Origin: Gammaproteobacteria bacterium
Lineage (GTDB): Bacteria; Pseudomonadota; Gammaproteobacteria; PS1; Pseudothioglobaceae
Direction: 5' to 3'
Assembly: GCA_008080915.1 (NCBI GenBank)
Contig: VMDI01000041.1
Location: 1 to 53,877 of the forward strand
Length of the DNA stretch: 53,877 nucleotides
Below the pieces are notes generated by a model. The model saw only the letters and a list, made by a program, of their open reading frames with translations. It searched no databases and was not told the origin of the DNA. Below, in pieces: positions 25,920 through 35,386 of the stretch. Position numbers and translations under genes: made by a program. The first letter of the stretch is position 1, and each line of letters opens with the position of its first letter.

Positions 25920-26468
25920 CTAGCAATTAGCCAAGACTGCGTTGCTAATATCACGATGCACCTTAGGACCTTTGAGTATTTTTACTAATTCCAAGGCAAA
26001 GCATAGAGAGGTGCCTACGCCCTTAGATGTAATTATGTTTCCATCCGTCACAATATTTTCATCAGATTGATAATTATCTAGATTAATTTTATTTTCCCAA
26101 GAAGGGTAACAGGTATATTCGCCATCAAGAACACCAGCTTTATGAAGGGCATAAGGTGCTGCACATATTGCACCAATGAGACCATTTTTAGATTTTTGTT
26201 CTTTGAGTATTTTTTGCACGATTGGGTTATTGGCTAATGTTTCTGCACCAGGAAGACCCCCTGGAAGAACAATCATATCAAACTCATTCGGGTTGATATT
26301 TTGAATTTCGATATCAGCTGTGACTTTGATATTATGCGATCCAGAAATATTTAAACCTTCAACGCCGGCAATAGTTACTTCAATTTCTGCTCTTCTGCAG
26401 ATGTCAATAATAGTTACCGCTTCAACCTCTTCGAAGCCATTTGCTAAAGGGATGCAAATTTTTTTCAT
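25920..26468 (-). CDS. DJ-1/PfpI family protein (YajL-like)
   Basis: The protein has 182 residues. Conserved parts: an N-terminal MKKICIPLANGFEEVEAVT with the DJ-1 glutamate, MIVLPGGLPGAE, and the nucleophile elbow GAICAAPYAL (Cys near residue 101) with ITSKGVGTSLCFALELV near the C-terminus. Family members act as chaperones or glyoxalase/deglycase-type stress proteins, and the length and motifs fit the YajL/DJ-1 branch. Its activity here is not proven. It is convergent with the 50-aa gene across the shared terminator. Confidence 0.9.
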   Translation of the reverse strand: MKKICIPLANGFEEVEAVTIIDICRRAEIEVTIAGVEGLNISGSHNIKVTADIEIQNINPNEFDMIVLPGGLPGAETLANNPIVQKILKEQKSKNGLIGAICAAPYALHKAGVLDGEYTCYPSWENKINLDNYQSDENIVTDGNIITSKGVGTSLCFALELVKILKGPKVHRDISNAVLANC

Positions 26469-26519
26469 AAGAATAAAAAAGGAATAAAATTCGAATTTTT
26501 ATATTATGACATTCTTTCA

Positions 26520-27443
26520 ATGAAATTTAATTCCAAAGTAGTATTTGTTTCATATCTTTTAATAAGTTTCTTTTCTATTGCTGAAGATCCAATGACAATG
26601 CCTATAGCGGATGTTCATTTACATGTATATGATTGTAAAAAAGCATATATAAACCCAAATGACATGCTTGAGAAGCTTGAAAGAAATAATGTGAAATGGG
26701 CTGGCGGTGTTGGAGATGGGGGTAATAAAATCCTCAGAGAAAAGCTTGGAGATCGATATATTAGCGCCTTTGGACAATGTGATTGGACTGGAGTTTTTGT
26801 TAAAGGTGGCAATGAAGCTTTAGAGGATTTAAGTAATTTTTCAAATTTTATTTCTAACTTCGAAGATGGTGACTTTAATGGAGTTGGTGAAATACATACA
26901 AAAAGTTATGGTCGACTCGCAAGAAGTACACCAATTGACGGCCCTGTTTTAACAAAAATTTACGAATATTTAAATGAGAAAAATGGCTGGATTCAAATGC
27001 ATAGAAGTTATGATCCAAAATCTGAAAATCTTAAAAAAATGATTTCAACTTTTAAAAAATACCCTAATGTAAAGTTTATTTTATCTCATTGCTTAGGCAC
27101 AAAAAAAGCAGGCATCTTAAGAAAAATATTTGAGAACACTGATAATACTTTCTGTGAAATAAGTGCAGAGGGACCTATAAAAGGCGTAGAGGTCAGAGTA
27201 AGAGACAGAGAAAATATATATGGCTATCAATTTAATTCAGGTATCCGAAAAAATTGGAAGCAATTAATGAATGATTATCCAGATAGAATTATGTTGGGTA
27301 CTGATACATGCTGCAATATGGAAGATCACTACGACGGCATAATTGAGAATTTACGTAAGTTAGTCTTATCAAATTTAGAGGAGCCAACTAGGTCAAAAAT
27401 CGCCTATAAAAATGCCCTAAAAATATTCAATCTTCCAGAATAA
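26520..27443 (+). CDS. Exported amidohydrolase-family (TIM-barrel) protein
   Basis: The protein has 307 residues. A signal peptide (about residues 1-21, ending FFSIAED) precedes PIADVHLHVYD with the metal-binding HxH. Further putative ligands are visible in GVGEIHTKSYGRL, QMHRSYD, KFILSHCLG and the late LGTDTCC, in the order of amidohydrolase-2-like (PF04909-type) enzymes. The substrate is unknown; export to the periplasm is unusual for the group. It has its own short upstream gap (51 bp) divergent from the DJ-1 gene and is followed by a 100-bp gap before glyA. Confidence 0.75.
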   Translation: MKFNSKVVFVSYLLISFFSIAEDPMTMPIADVHLHVYDCKKAYINPNDMLEKLERNNVKWAGGVGDGGNKILREKLGDRYISAFGQCDWTGVFVKGGNEALEDLSNFSNFISNFEDGDFNGVGEIHTKSYGRLARSTPIDGPVLTKIYEYLNEKNGWIQMHRSYDPKSENLKKMISTFKKYPNVKFILSHCLGTKKAGILRKIFENTDNTFCEISAEGPIKGVEVRVRDRENIYGYQFNSGIRKNWKQLMNDYPDRIMLGTDTCCNMEDHYDGIIENLRKLVLSNLEEPTRSKIAYKNALKIFNLPE

Positions 27444-27543
27444 ATTTAAATAATTTTTTAACGCCTTCTGTGAAAAAAATTACATTGAATTGATATAAAA
27501 TTATCAATCATATATCTATTAATTTTCATTTAAGAGGGGACTT

Positions 27544-28797
27544 ATGTTCAAGAAATCAATTTCCATTTCGGAAGTAGACAGCGAAATTGCAAACGTCATA
27601 AAAGCTGAGGAAAAAAGACAAGAAGAACATATAGAATTGATTGCAAGTGAAAACTACACATCGCCTGCAGTGATGGCAGCTCAAGGCTCTCAACTGACTA
27701 ATAAGTATGCTGAAGGTTATCCTAACAAAAGATATTATGGTGGTTGTGAGCATGTTGATGTTGCAGAGCAACTTGCCATAGATCGCGCTAAGCAGCTTTT
27801 TGGAGCAGATTATGCTAATGTTCAGCCACATTCCGGCTCTCAAGCTAATGCAGCTGTTTATCAGGCGCTAATCAAACCAGGGGATACTATTTTAGGTATG
27901 TCGCTTGCAGATGGTGGCCATTTGACTCATGGAGCAGCTCCTTCGTTTTCTGGAAGAAACTTTAATGCGATTCAATATGGTCTAGATCCCTCTACTGGAG
28001 AAATTGATTATGATCAAGTTGAAAAATTAGCAAAAGAGCATAAGCCAAAACTCATAATTGGTGGATTCTCTGCTTATTCAATGGTCGTTGATTGGCAAAG
28101 ATTTAGAGATATTGCAGATTCTGTAGGCGCTTATCTCTTAGTTGACATGGCTCACGTATCTGGATTGGTTGCAGCAGGTGTTTATCCATCTCCTGTTCAA
28201 ATTGCAGATGTTACAACTACAACCACTCACAAAGGATTAAGAGGCCCTAGAGGGGGATTGATTCTTGCTAAGGCCAATGAGGAAATTGAGAAGAAATTAA
28301 ATTCTGCCATTTTCCCTGGAATTCAGGGAGGCCCTATGATGCATATTATTGCGGCCAAGGCAGTTTGTTTTAAAGAGGCAATGAGTGATTCATTTGTAGA
28401 CTATCAAAAACAAGTAATCGTAAATGCCAAAGCTATGGCTAATGTTTTTATGGATCGTGGTTATGATGTGGTTTCAAATGGAACGGAAGATCATTTGTTC
28501 TTAGTTAGTTTTATTAAACAAGGTTTGACTGGTAAGGCAGTCGATGCTGCCCTTGGAAATGCACATATTACGGTTAATATGAACGCAGTTCCTAATGACC
28601 CTCAGTCTCCATTCATTACCAGTGGTATTCGTGTTGGAACTCCGGCTTGTACAACCAGAGGTTTTGGTGAAGATGAGTGTAAAGAATTAGCTTCATGGAT
28701 GTGTGATATATGTGATGATTTAGAGAATCAATCTGTTATTGACGAAGTTAGGGAAAAAGTCTCCAAGCTTTGCGCTAAATTTCCAGTTTATAGTTAA
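27544..28797 (+). CDS. glyA: Serine hydroxymethyltransferase
   Basis: The protein has 417 residues, the same length as E. coli Gly[49 protein letters not shown], and the PLP-lysine motif [16 protein letters not shown] are all present. It converts serine and tetrahydrofolate to glycine and methylene-tetrahydrofolate, the cofactor also used by ThyA. GAGGGG lies 6 bp ahead of the ATG. nrdR follows 3 bp downstream, as in many gammaproteobacteria. Confidence 0.98.
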   Translation: MFKKSISISEVDSEIANVIKAEEKRQEEHIELIASENYTSPAVMAAQGSQLTNKYAEGYPNKRYYGGCEHVDVAEQLAIDRAKQLFGADYANVQPHSGSQANAAVYQALIKPGDTILGMSLADGGHLTHGAAPSFSGRNFNAIQYGLDPSTGEIDYDQVEKLAKEHKPKLIIGGFSAYSMVVDWQRFRDIADSVGAYLLVDMAHVSGLVAAGVYPSPVQIADVTTTTTHKGLRGPRGGLILAKANEEIEKKLNSAIFPGIQGGPMMHIIAAKAVCFKEAMSDSFVDYQKQVIVNAKAMANVFMDRGYDVVSNGTEDHLFLVSFIKQGLTGKAVDAALGNAHITVNMNAVPNDPQSPFITSGIRVGTPACTTRGFGEDECKELASWMCDICDDLENQSVIDEVREKVSKLCAKFPVYS

Positions 28798-28800
28798 ATA

Positions 28801-29253
28801 ATGCGTTGTCCATTTTGTCAATCAGATGATACTAAAGTCCTAGATACTCGATTGATTGATGGCGGTTCAAGAGTTAGAAGAAGAAGAGAATGCACCTCCT
28901 GTGGCGAGAGATATTCAACACAAGAAGTAGTTGATCTTAATATTCCTAGACTGATTAAAACAGACGATTCACGTGAGTCATTTGACGAAGAAAAACTTAG
29001 AACTGGGCTTTTAAAGGCACTAGAAAAAAGACCAGTCTCAACCTCTGATATTGAGACATCAATCCAGCGTATAAAGCATAAGCTTTCAACAATTGGCGAA
29101 AGAGAAATTCCATCTAGCCGAATTGGAGAATTGGTTATGGAAGAGCTTAAAGGCCTTGATCAGGTTGCTTATATTCGTTTTGCATCGGTATATAGACAAT
29201 TTCAAGATATTGAGGAATTTAGAAAAGAAATTGAAAAATTAATGAAAAAATAA
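28801..29253 (+). CDS. nrdR: Transcriptional repressor NrdR
   Basis: The protein has 150 residues. An N-terminal zinc ribbon ([15 protein letters not shown], then [12 protein letters not shown]) is followed by an ATP-cone domain starting [18 protein letters not shown]. NrdR senses ATP/dATP and represses ribonucleotide reductase genes; none are in the window. It sits between glyA (3-bp gap) and radA (3-bp gap), a likely single transcript. Confidence 0.97.
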   Translation: MRCPFCQSDDTKVLDTRLIDGGSRVRRRRECTSCGERYSTQEVVDLNIPRLIKTDDSRESFDEEKLRTGLLKALEKRPVSTSDIETSIQRIKHKLSTIGEREIPSSRIGELVMEELKGLDQVAYIRFASVYRQFQDIEEFRKEIEKLMKK

Positions 29254-29256
29254 TTC

Positions 29257-30621
29257 ATGCCAAAAGCCCATAAAGAGTTTGTATGTCGAGAGTGCGGAAG
29301 TGCACATCATCAGTGGGCAGGACAATGTCAAGATTGCAAAGCATGGAATACTCTTGATGAAATAATTATTTCAAAAAAATCAGGTCAAAAATCAGCAGTT
29401 TTAGATGATTTACCAGAATCTAAGATTGAAAGACTTTCCAATGTATCCTTAAATAATAAGAATCGTTCATCTAGTGGTTTTTCTGAACTCGATAGGACTC
29501 TCGGCGGTGGCTTTGTTGACGGATCAGTGGTATTGATTGGTGGTGATCCAGGAATTGGTAAATCTACTCTAATACTGCAAGTTCTTGAAAATCTTAATCA
29601 TCAGTCTGGGGCTCTGTATGTTAGTGGTGAGGAATCAGCAGAACAAATTAGTGATCGTGCAAAGCGAATTGGTGTCAAAGAGGATATTCTGATTCTAAGT
29701 GAGACTCATTTAGAGAGAATTTTATCTATTGCCAAACAGGCACAACCTAGAGCCATTGTTATTGATTCAATACAAACTATTTACTCTGATTTATCGACTT
29801 CTGCACCTGGATCAGTTTCTCAGGTTAGAGATTGCGCTTCTCATTTAACCCAATTTGCGAAGCAGACAAATACGGTTTTGATCATGATTGGACACGTTAC
29901 TAAAGGTGGTGCATTGGCAGGACCTCGAATACTTGAGCATATGGTGGATACAGTGCTCTATTTTGAAGGAGATCCTGGCGGCAGATATCGTGTTATACGA
30001 GCAGTAAAAAATAGATTTGGTGCAGTTAATGAAATAAGTGTTTTTGCAATGTTAGAAGAAGGTCTAAAACAGGTTGAAAATCCTTCGGCGATTTTTCTAT
30101 CGAATAAGTCTAATACCTCACCAGGGTCAATGGTGATGGTAACCCGAGAATCGTCTAGACCATTGCTTATTGAGGTACAAGCTTTAGCTGATCAGGCTTA
30201 TTCAAATCCAAGGAGAGTATCTGTTGGTTTTGATCAGAATAGACTCGCTCTTCAATTGGCAATTCTTAATAAACATGCAAATATAGCTTCTTTCGATAAA
30301 GATATTTTTATTAACATAGTGGGTGGTATTAAGGTTTCAGAGACTGCATCTGACCTAGTGGTGATTTTGTCTATAGTTTCTTCGATCAAAAATATTGTCA
30401 TTCCATCCGATTGGATTGCTTTTGGAGAGGTTGGACTAACGGGTGAAGTTAGACCTGTTTATAATGCGGAAGAGCGAATACAGGAGGCCAAAAAACATGG
30501 ATATAAAGTTGCAATTATTCCAAAACTCAATTCGCCTAAAAAGAAGATTTCTGGAATTGAAATTGTCACTGTTTCATATCTTGTAGATGCCATTAGATAT
30601 CTTTTAAAAGAATCCTCATAA
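29257..30621 (+). CDS. radA: DNA repair protein RadA (Sms)
   Basis: The protein has 454 residues. An N-terminal C4 zinc finger (CRECGSAHHQWAGQCQDC) precedes a RecA-like core with Walker A GGDPGIGKST (about residues 94-103), the RadA-specific KNRFGAVNE motif and a Lon-protease-like C-terminal domain (GEVGLTGEVRPV). RadA is a branch-migrating helicase in recombination. ATG with no strong ribosome site; directly after nrdR. Confidence 0.97.
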   Translation: MPKAHKEFVCRECGSAHHQWAGQCQDCKAWNTLDEIIISKKSGQKSAVLDDLPESKIERLSNVSLNNKNRSSSGFSELDRTLGGGFVDGSVVLIGGDPGIGKSTLILQVLENLNHQSGALYVSGEESAEQISDRAKRIGVKEDILILSETHLERILSIAKQAQPRAIVIDSIQTIYSDLSTSAPGSVSQVRDCASHLTQFAKQTNTVLIMIGHVTKGGALAGPRILEHMVDTVLYFEGDPGGRYRVIRAVKNRFGAVNEISVFAMLEEGLKQVENPSAIFLSNKSNTSPGSMVMVTRESSRPLLIEVQALADQAYSNPRRVSVGFDQNRLALQLAILNKHANIASFDKDIFINIVGGIKVSETASDLVVILSIVSSIKNIVIPSDWIAFGEVGLTGEVRPVYNAEERIQEAKKHGYKVAIIPKLNSPKKKISGIEIVTVSYLVDAIRYLLKESS

Positions 30622-30671
30622 CCCTTAAAAATTTCCGTGAAAAATCATCATATTTGATCTAGAATTTTCAA

Positions 30672-31949
30672 ATGATTTTAGATATTGTCTTTGCAGCTGG
30701 ATGTTTCTGGGGAGTTGAAAAACACTTCGAAAACATCGACGGTGTTATTGATGCTGTATCAGGTTATGCAGGTGGAAATTATGAGAATCCAAACTATGAC
30801 CAGGTGCTTAGTTATCGTAATATGCAAAGCAAGGATTTCTATGAATTCCTTAAAACTCTTGGCTTTGCAGATGAGACTTTGAAAGAAAAGGTCAAAGATA
30901 TTGTCAATCATACTGAAGCAGTAAAGGTGACTTATGATTCAACAAAAGTCTCCTCAGAGAAATTAATTAAAAGCTTTTGGGAGATTCATGACCCAACTCA
31001 AAAGAATCGTCAAGGTAATGACGTGGGCAACAATTACCGATCAGCCTTATTTTGGACTAATGATAATCAAAAAAGCATAGCTCATAAAACTAAGTCTGAT
31101 TTTCAAGCACTCTTGACCGCTAATGGGTATGGAAAGATAGTGACAGAAATTCAAAAATTGGATAAGTTTTGGCCTGCAGAAAACTATCATCAAGACTATT
31201 TAGTTAAAAATCCTAATGGTTACTGTCCAGATCATTCCACTGGAATTAAATTTGTACCCGTCAAAGATAACGAATTACTTGCTCAAAGTACTAATCAACC
31301 TAATGAGATTATTACTCCACTTGGTGGAAAAGAAGTATTGGTCGTTAATTCAGAAGATATCAATACTTGCTTCTTCTGTCTTCACTTTAAGGCTGACGTG
31401 GTATCAAAATATAAAGGCTCCACCCCCTTAAGAAGTGCCACTAAGTCAACAATTAAAGGTTTTGATATTGATAAAGTAATAGCAACACCAACTATCTTCT
31501 TTATTGAAAATGGAAAGCAGGTTAGTAAGCATGAGGGTTCACTTAAGCCAATTCAGTTCTATGAGCTATTAGGTAAATTCAAATTTGGAGAGAGTAGCGA
31601 AGAATATAACGTGGCCTTCAATAAAGGAACCGACCCAAGATTTTGTCAAAAATATGATCTTTTCAAAAATACGGGGGAAGGTCAATTTGTTGATGCATTG
31701 TCAGGTCAGCCCCTATTTGATACAAAATACCGCTTTAATTCTGGAACTGGTTGGCTCTCGTTTACACAACCCGTTAGTGAGCAGGTTTATGAAAAACCTG
31801 ACTATAGTTATGGAATGAATCGTATAGAAATAAAATCAAAAAGTAGTGATATCCACCTAGGTCATGTTTTTAACGATGGCCCTGATGGGAAGAGTCGTTA
31901 TTGCATCAACGCAACTGTACTAGAGTTTAGACCGGCTAAAGACAGTTAA
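30672..31949 (+). CDS. MsrA-thioredoxin-like-MsrB fusion protein
   Basis: The protein has 425 residues. Residues 1-195 are MsrA (catalytic Cys11 in AAGCFWGVEKHF) with an extra segment at about 51-77 between the YDQVLSYRN and NHTEAVKVTYD blocks. Residues 215-305 resemble a thioredoxin fold with the pair C233-C236 (TCFFC) and a TPTIFFIENG strand. Residues 308-425 are MsrB: RFNSGTGWLSF, IHLGHVFNDGP and the catalytic RYCINAT (Cys411). The two MsrB zinc CxxC pairs are absent. The order differs from the Neisseria-type Trx-MsrA-MsrB fusion. No signal peptide is visible, so it is probably cytoplasmic. The 3' end overlaps btuR by 4 bp. Confidence 0.88.
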   Translation: MILDIVFAAGCFWGVEKHFENIDGVIDAVSGYAGGNYENPNYDQVLSYRNMQSKDFYEFLKTLGFADETLKEKVKDIVNHTEAVKVTYDSTKVSSEKLIKSFWEIHDPTQKNRQGNDVGNNYRSALFWTNDNQKSIAHKTKSDFQALLTANGYGKIVTEIQKLDKFWPAENYHQDYLVKNPNGYCPDHSTGIKFVPVKDNELLAQSTNQPNEIITPLGGKEVLVVNSEDINTCFFCLHFKADVVSKYKGSTPLRSATKSTIKGFDIDKVIATPTIFFIENGKQVSKHEGSLKPIQFYELLGKFKFGESSEEYNVAFNKGTDPRFCQKYDLFKNTGEGQFVDALSGQPLFDTKYRFNSGTGWLSFTQPVSEQVYEKPDYSYGMNRIEIKSKSSDIHLGHVFNDGPDGKSRYCINATVLEFRPAKDS

Positions 31950-32539
31950 TAATCAACACCTTTTTGGGCTTTTATTTGCTGATTAAAAGCATGCTTAATC
32001 TCTTTAACATCGCTTACTGTGTCAGCTATATCGATTAATGATTGTTTTGCATTTCTACCAGTGATAACTATATGTTGTTGAGCAGGTCTATTACTTATAG
32101 CTTTTAATACTTCTTCTTCTGGGAGATATTCGTATGAGAGCATATAAGTCAGTTCATCTAGTACTACTAAATTAATATTTGGATCTACAAGAAAATTAAG
32201 AGCATATTCCCATGCCTCTTTTGCTTTTTCGATGTCATGAGTTTTATCTTGACTATCCCACGTAAAACCGGAGCGCATATGCTTAATATTTATATTTTTA
32301 TGCTGAGATAAAAAATGATCTTCACCACTTGGTTGGTCTCCTTTAAGAAATTTAACCATTCCTACTTTCATATCATAACCCAGAGCACGGCAGATCATTC
32401 CAAATGCTGAAGTTGATTTACCTTTTCCATTGCCAGTCAAAAGGACAATCACACCTTTATCAATATTGGCTTCAGATATTTTTTTATCGATATGAGCTTT
32501 TTTACGCATCATGCGCTCTTTGTAATTTTTATCGCTCAT
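31946..32539 (-). CDS. btuR: Cob(I)yrinic acid a,c-diamide adenosyltransferase (corrinoid adenosyltransferase)
   Basis: The protein has 197 residues, like BtuR/CobO. The P-loop VLLTGNGKGKSTSAFGM (about residues 32-48), MVKFLKGD, the VVLDELTYML segment and HIVITGRNAK are family landmarks. It transfers the adenosyl group of ATP to reduced corrinoids, forming adenosylcobalamin. It is the last gene of a riboswitch-controlled operon with a membrane protein (2-bp gap) and the BtuB-like receptor. Confidence 0.95.
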   Translation of the reverse strand: MSDKNYKERMMRKKAHIDKKISEANIDKGVIVLLTGNGKGKSTSAFGMICRALGYDMKVGMVKFLKGDQPSGEDHFLSQHKNINIKHMRSGFTWDSQDKTHDIEKAKEAWEYALNFLVDPNINLVVLDELTYMLSYEYLPEEEVLKAISNRPAQQHIVITGRNAKQSLIDIADTVSDVKEIKHAFNQQIKAQKGVDY

Positions 32540-32541
32540 GT

Positions 32542-33129
32542 TTATATGTTTTTAGATTGAGAGCTTAATACCGAAAAGGAAAAAACTTTATTAACAGTGA
32601 GAAGTATTGAAATGAAAAGGAGCCAGAAGATACTTGGGATTGTCTCGACAAAGAACCATTTTGAAAGATAATCAAAATACAAACTAAATCCATTATTGGT
32701 AAATGTCTCTGTAAAGACATAATAGCTGGTTGTTGCAATAAGCCATTGAAGAGAAATCAATAAAAATAAGCCCAAATAAACTTGAAGAGATGAGAAACTA
32801 ATTTCAATAGAGTTGATGTATCTACTCATCCAGAATAGCAGATAGTATGAAGCAATAAGTAGGAGATACCCAGGTGTGATACAGTTTGCAGATACTCCAT
32901 CATAAAGAATTGCGTAATTGTCTATCGCAACTGAAAGTAGGACGATACAATTTACATAAAAATATTTTCTGAGATATATGGCTGATAAGATGATGGCAGG
33001 TATCGTGAAATCAACCAGAGTATGACCTAGGATTGAAATACTGTTATGAGATCTAGTTAAAATTATCAAACCACAAATACTTATAAAGATGTATTTGTAA
33101 AAACTTGAATCGAATAATTTTGATTTCAT
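32542..33129 (-). CDS. Integral membrane protein of the cobalamin operon
   Basis: The protein has 195 residues with five or six predicted membrane segments, a basic N-terminus and no recognisable catalytic motif. I do not recognise the family with certainty. It lies between btuB (19-bp gap) and btuR (2-bp gap) under one cobalamin riboswitch. The size and topology resemble substrate-binding (S) components of ECF-type vitamin transporters, so an inner-membrane role in corrinoid or precursor uptake is inferred. No BtuCDF genes are in the window. Confidence 0.65.
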   Translation of the reverse strand: MKSKLFDSSFYKYIFISICGLIILTRSHNSISILGHTLVDFTIPAIILSAIYLRKYFYVNCIVLLSVAIDNYAILYDGVSANCITPGYLLLIASYYLLFWMSRYINSIEISFSSLQVYLGLFLLISLQWLIATTSYYVFTETFTNNGFSLYFDYLSKWFFVETIPSIFWLLFISILLTVNKVFSFSVLSSQSKNI

Positions 33130-33148
33130 CTTGTAATCATACTATTAA

Positions 33149-35110
33149 TTAAAAAGAAAATTTTATAGATGCTGATATATCTCTGGCGATTAAACCTGGA
33201 TAAATCTTATCATCATACAGCCAGGTGCCATAAGTTTCTTTAAATATATTTTTCACATCAAAAATAAATTCAGCATCGTTATTTATTAGGTATTTGTAAT
33301 TGAAATCTGTGGAATTGAAAGCCTTTTGTTTTTGAGAGAAATTATTTAAAAAGTCTTCTTCTGCGAATGCCTTGCTTCTGTATTTATGACTGATCCGAAT
33401 AGATGAAGCTTGACTGGGTTTCATATTTAATCCAAGGCTCAGATTATGTCTTGATACCATAGGTAAAAATTTACCTGAGTAGTTCGAATTCAAGTCCTCA
33501 GAGTCAATTTTTGCAATGATGTAAGCATAATTGAAATCAGTATTAATTCCATTATCTAATTGTGTTCTATTTTGTAATTCAAAGCCATATTTATGAGACT
33601 TATCCAAGTTGGTATTTTTATCGTTCGCAAAGTCATTAGCGCCACCAGGATTTGTCTTGTAAAGGTACATCTCATTCTGAATATTTGATCGAAAAATAGA
33701 TATTTTGGTATTAGTATTTTGATTCAATAAATTTAGACCAATATTTATAGTATCTGTTGTTGTTGGTTTAATAAAACCTTTAAATAAATAATCATTAACA
33801 TCCAAATCATAATGCATAAGATCATCAACAGAAGGAGAGGAGAAAGACTTATTGAGATTAGCAAACAAATAACTATCTTCGTTTAATTTTTTATTAATTC
33901 CTAGTTCATATGCAGACTCATGGAAATTTTTACTTTCATTGGTCGAGTTATTTTTGTATTGATAACTTATCTTTTCATTTCGAATGCCTGCATTCAACTT
34001 AATGTCATCAAAAGAGTATGAAACTTTTGAGAAAATTCCTAAATTATCTTTTGCTATAAACCCTGATGAACCCTCTCTTTCACCATCAGAGACATTAACG
34101 CCAGAGTGCACTTGGAGATTATTATTTGTATACTCAAGTGTAGAGTCTATTTTTTTTAAGTCATAATTCTCAATATACCTACTTCCCCACCATTGAAGAT
34201 AGTTAGTTTCTTTATCCTCATAAGATAGGTGATTTAGTAATTTCAATTGAGAGTCCAACTCAATTGTTTGTTCAAAATTAACCACCTGAGATCCAATTAT
34301 TGATTGTGTGAAATTCCTATTTACATAATTTGCGAATGGATTACTGTTAAATTGCTCAAGGGTCTGAGTATTGGGATAGTTATTTTTGATTTCATTTTTT
34401 GAGAATGAAATAGATGAATGGTTTATGGATTTATCACTTTTAGATAGAACAACACTAAAATTTTGCTGATTACTTGAGTCATTCACCCCAATTGGGTCAC
34501 TGGAGGAATAACCATTGTGACTCCTATTACTACCTGACATACCAAGGTCGAATTTATCGATATTTTGAGTGAGATTAAATGATAATTCTTTAGCTCCATA
34601 GTTACCAGTTTTAATTTGTGAATAATTATTTGACTCTTTAGTAAAGATATTAATTACTCCAGCGCTTGCATTATCTCCAAATTGAATTGAACCAGACCCT
34701 TTGATAATTTCAATCTTTTCAATGCTATTTATGTCAATAATTGTTAAATTAGGTAGATCGTTGTCGATATTGTTGAGCTTTCTACCGTTTAGAAAAATAG
34801 ATATGTGTTTAATTCCATTAGTTAAACCAAAACCACGAAGATCAACTTGTTGAGCAAATTTATTGCCAGAACTAGGCACAAAGCTAACTGAAGAATGTTT
34901 GGTCAAAAAATCATATAAATCAACTGATGCAGATTTCTTGATATCGTCTTTTGTATAGACTTCATGAGCAAATGAAGAGTTGCTTGAATAATCTCCATGA
35001 AAGTTTGATTCAAAAATTACAGGGTTTAAATAGATAGGAATAGGTCCAATAGTGGCAAATAGCTTTAAGGGTAATATTCCAAATAGTAAGACTAATCTTT
35101 TAATGCGCAT
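33149..35110 (-). CDS. btuB: TonB-dependent outer-membrane receptor, cobalamin type (BtuB-like)
   Basis: The protein has 653 residues. A signal peptide (about residues 1-19) is followed by a TonB plug domain (about residues 45-155) with VDLRGFGLTN, IEKIEIIKGSGSIQFGDNAS and GVINIFTK, then a beta-barrel ending in a terminal phenylalanine (ASIKFSF), the outer-membrane insertion signal. Substrate assignment to cobalamin rests on the riboswitch upstream and on btuR in the same operon. The start has no strong ribosome site, which fits riboswitch control of translation or termination. Confidence 0.85.
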   Translation of the reverse strand: MRIKRLVLLFGILPLKLFATIGPIPIYLNPVIFESNFHGDYSSNSSFAHEVYTKDDIKKSASVDLYDFLTKHSSVSFVPSSGNKFAQQVDLRGFGLTNGIKHISIFLNGRKLNNIDNDLPNLTIIDINSIEKIEIIKGSGSIQFGDNASAGVINIFTKESNNYSQIKTGNYGAKELSFNLTQNIDKFDLGMSGSNRSHNGYSSSDPIGVNDSSNQQNFSVVLSKSDKSINHSSISFSKNEIKNNYPNTQTLEQFNSNPFANYVNRNFTQSIIGSQVVNFEQTIELDSQLKLLNHLSYEDKETNYLQWWGSRYIENYDLKKIDSTLEYTNNNLQVHSGVNVSDGEREGSSGFIAKDNLGIFSKVSYSFDDIKLNAGIRNEKISYQYKNNSTNESKNFHESAYELGINKKLNEDSYLFANLNKSFSSPSVDDLMHYDLDVNDYLFKGFIKPTTTDTINIGLNLLNQNTNTKISIFRSNIQNEMYLYKTNPGGANDFANDKNTNLDKSHKYGFELQNRTQLDNGINTDFNYAYIIAKIDSEDLNSNYSGKFLPMVSRHNLSLGLNMKPSQASSIRISHKYRSKAFAEEDFLNNFSQKQKAFNSTDFNYKYLINNDAEFIFDVKNIFKETYGTWLYDDKIYPGLIARDISASIKFSF

Positions 35111-35130
35111 GTTTTAATAAGCGATAGAAA

Positions 35131-35152
35131 ACATACAGCATTAACTGTATTT
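35131..35152 (-). terminator. Hairpin in the riboswitch expression platform
   Basis: On the minus strand ATACAG-TTAATG-CTGTAT (35150-35133) forms a stem that can extend through AGAAAA/TTTTCT pairs. It lies between the aptamer and the btuB start, with only a short U-stretch, so it may act as terminator or as a structure that hides the ribosome site. Confidence 0.5.
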
Positions 35153-35160
35153 TTTTCTAA

Positions 35161-35262
35161 CGCACCACCCATCGTAGTTGTTAAAAATTACCAAACCATG
35201 TATCGGACTTTAACCGTTGCGAGGGCAGTATTGGATTTTCACCAATTTCCAGAGGATTTAGC
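35161..35262 (-). promoter_or_regulatory. Cobalamin riboswitch
   Basis: The minus-strand leader of btuB contains the conserved core TTGGTGAAAATCCAA (35246-35232), then ACTGCCCTCGCAACGGT and AGTCCGATACATGG, matching the GGTGAAAATCC...CTGcCC-CGCAACGGT...GTCCGATAC pattern of cobalamin aptamers. The length before the start codon (about 150 nt) suits the class. Binding of adenosylcobalamin would turn the operon off. Confidence 0.88.
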
Positions 35263-35269
35263 TTCGAAC

Positions 35270-35275
35270 ATTATA
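35270..35275 (-). promoter_or_regulatory. -10 box for the riboswitch-btuB transcript
   Basis: A consensus TATAAT on the minus strand, about 8 bp before the presumed start of the riboswitch RNA. The -35 region is not convincing. Confidence 0.6.
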
Positions 35276-35386
35276 CTTTATCGCAGTTTTAAAATTGCTA
35301 TGTAGAGACTATTCAAAGCAAAAAAATACAAGGTATTGATGTAAAATTCTGTGCTTTATTATTGATTTTTAATTGGAGATATTTTA

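Noticed and set aside
28965-28980. parS-like sequence CGATTCACGTGAGTCA
   Set aside because: It keeps the TTCACGTGA core but matches only 12 of 16 bases of the canonical site, lies inside nrdR, stands alone and is 14 kb from parAB.
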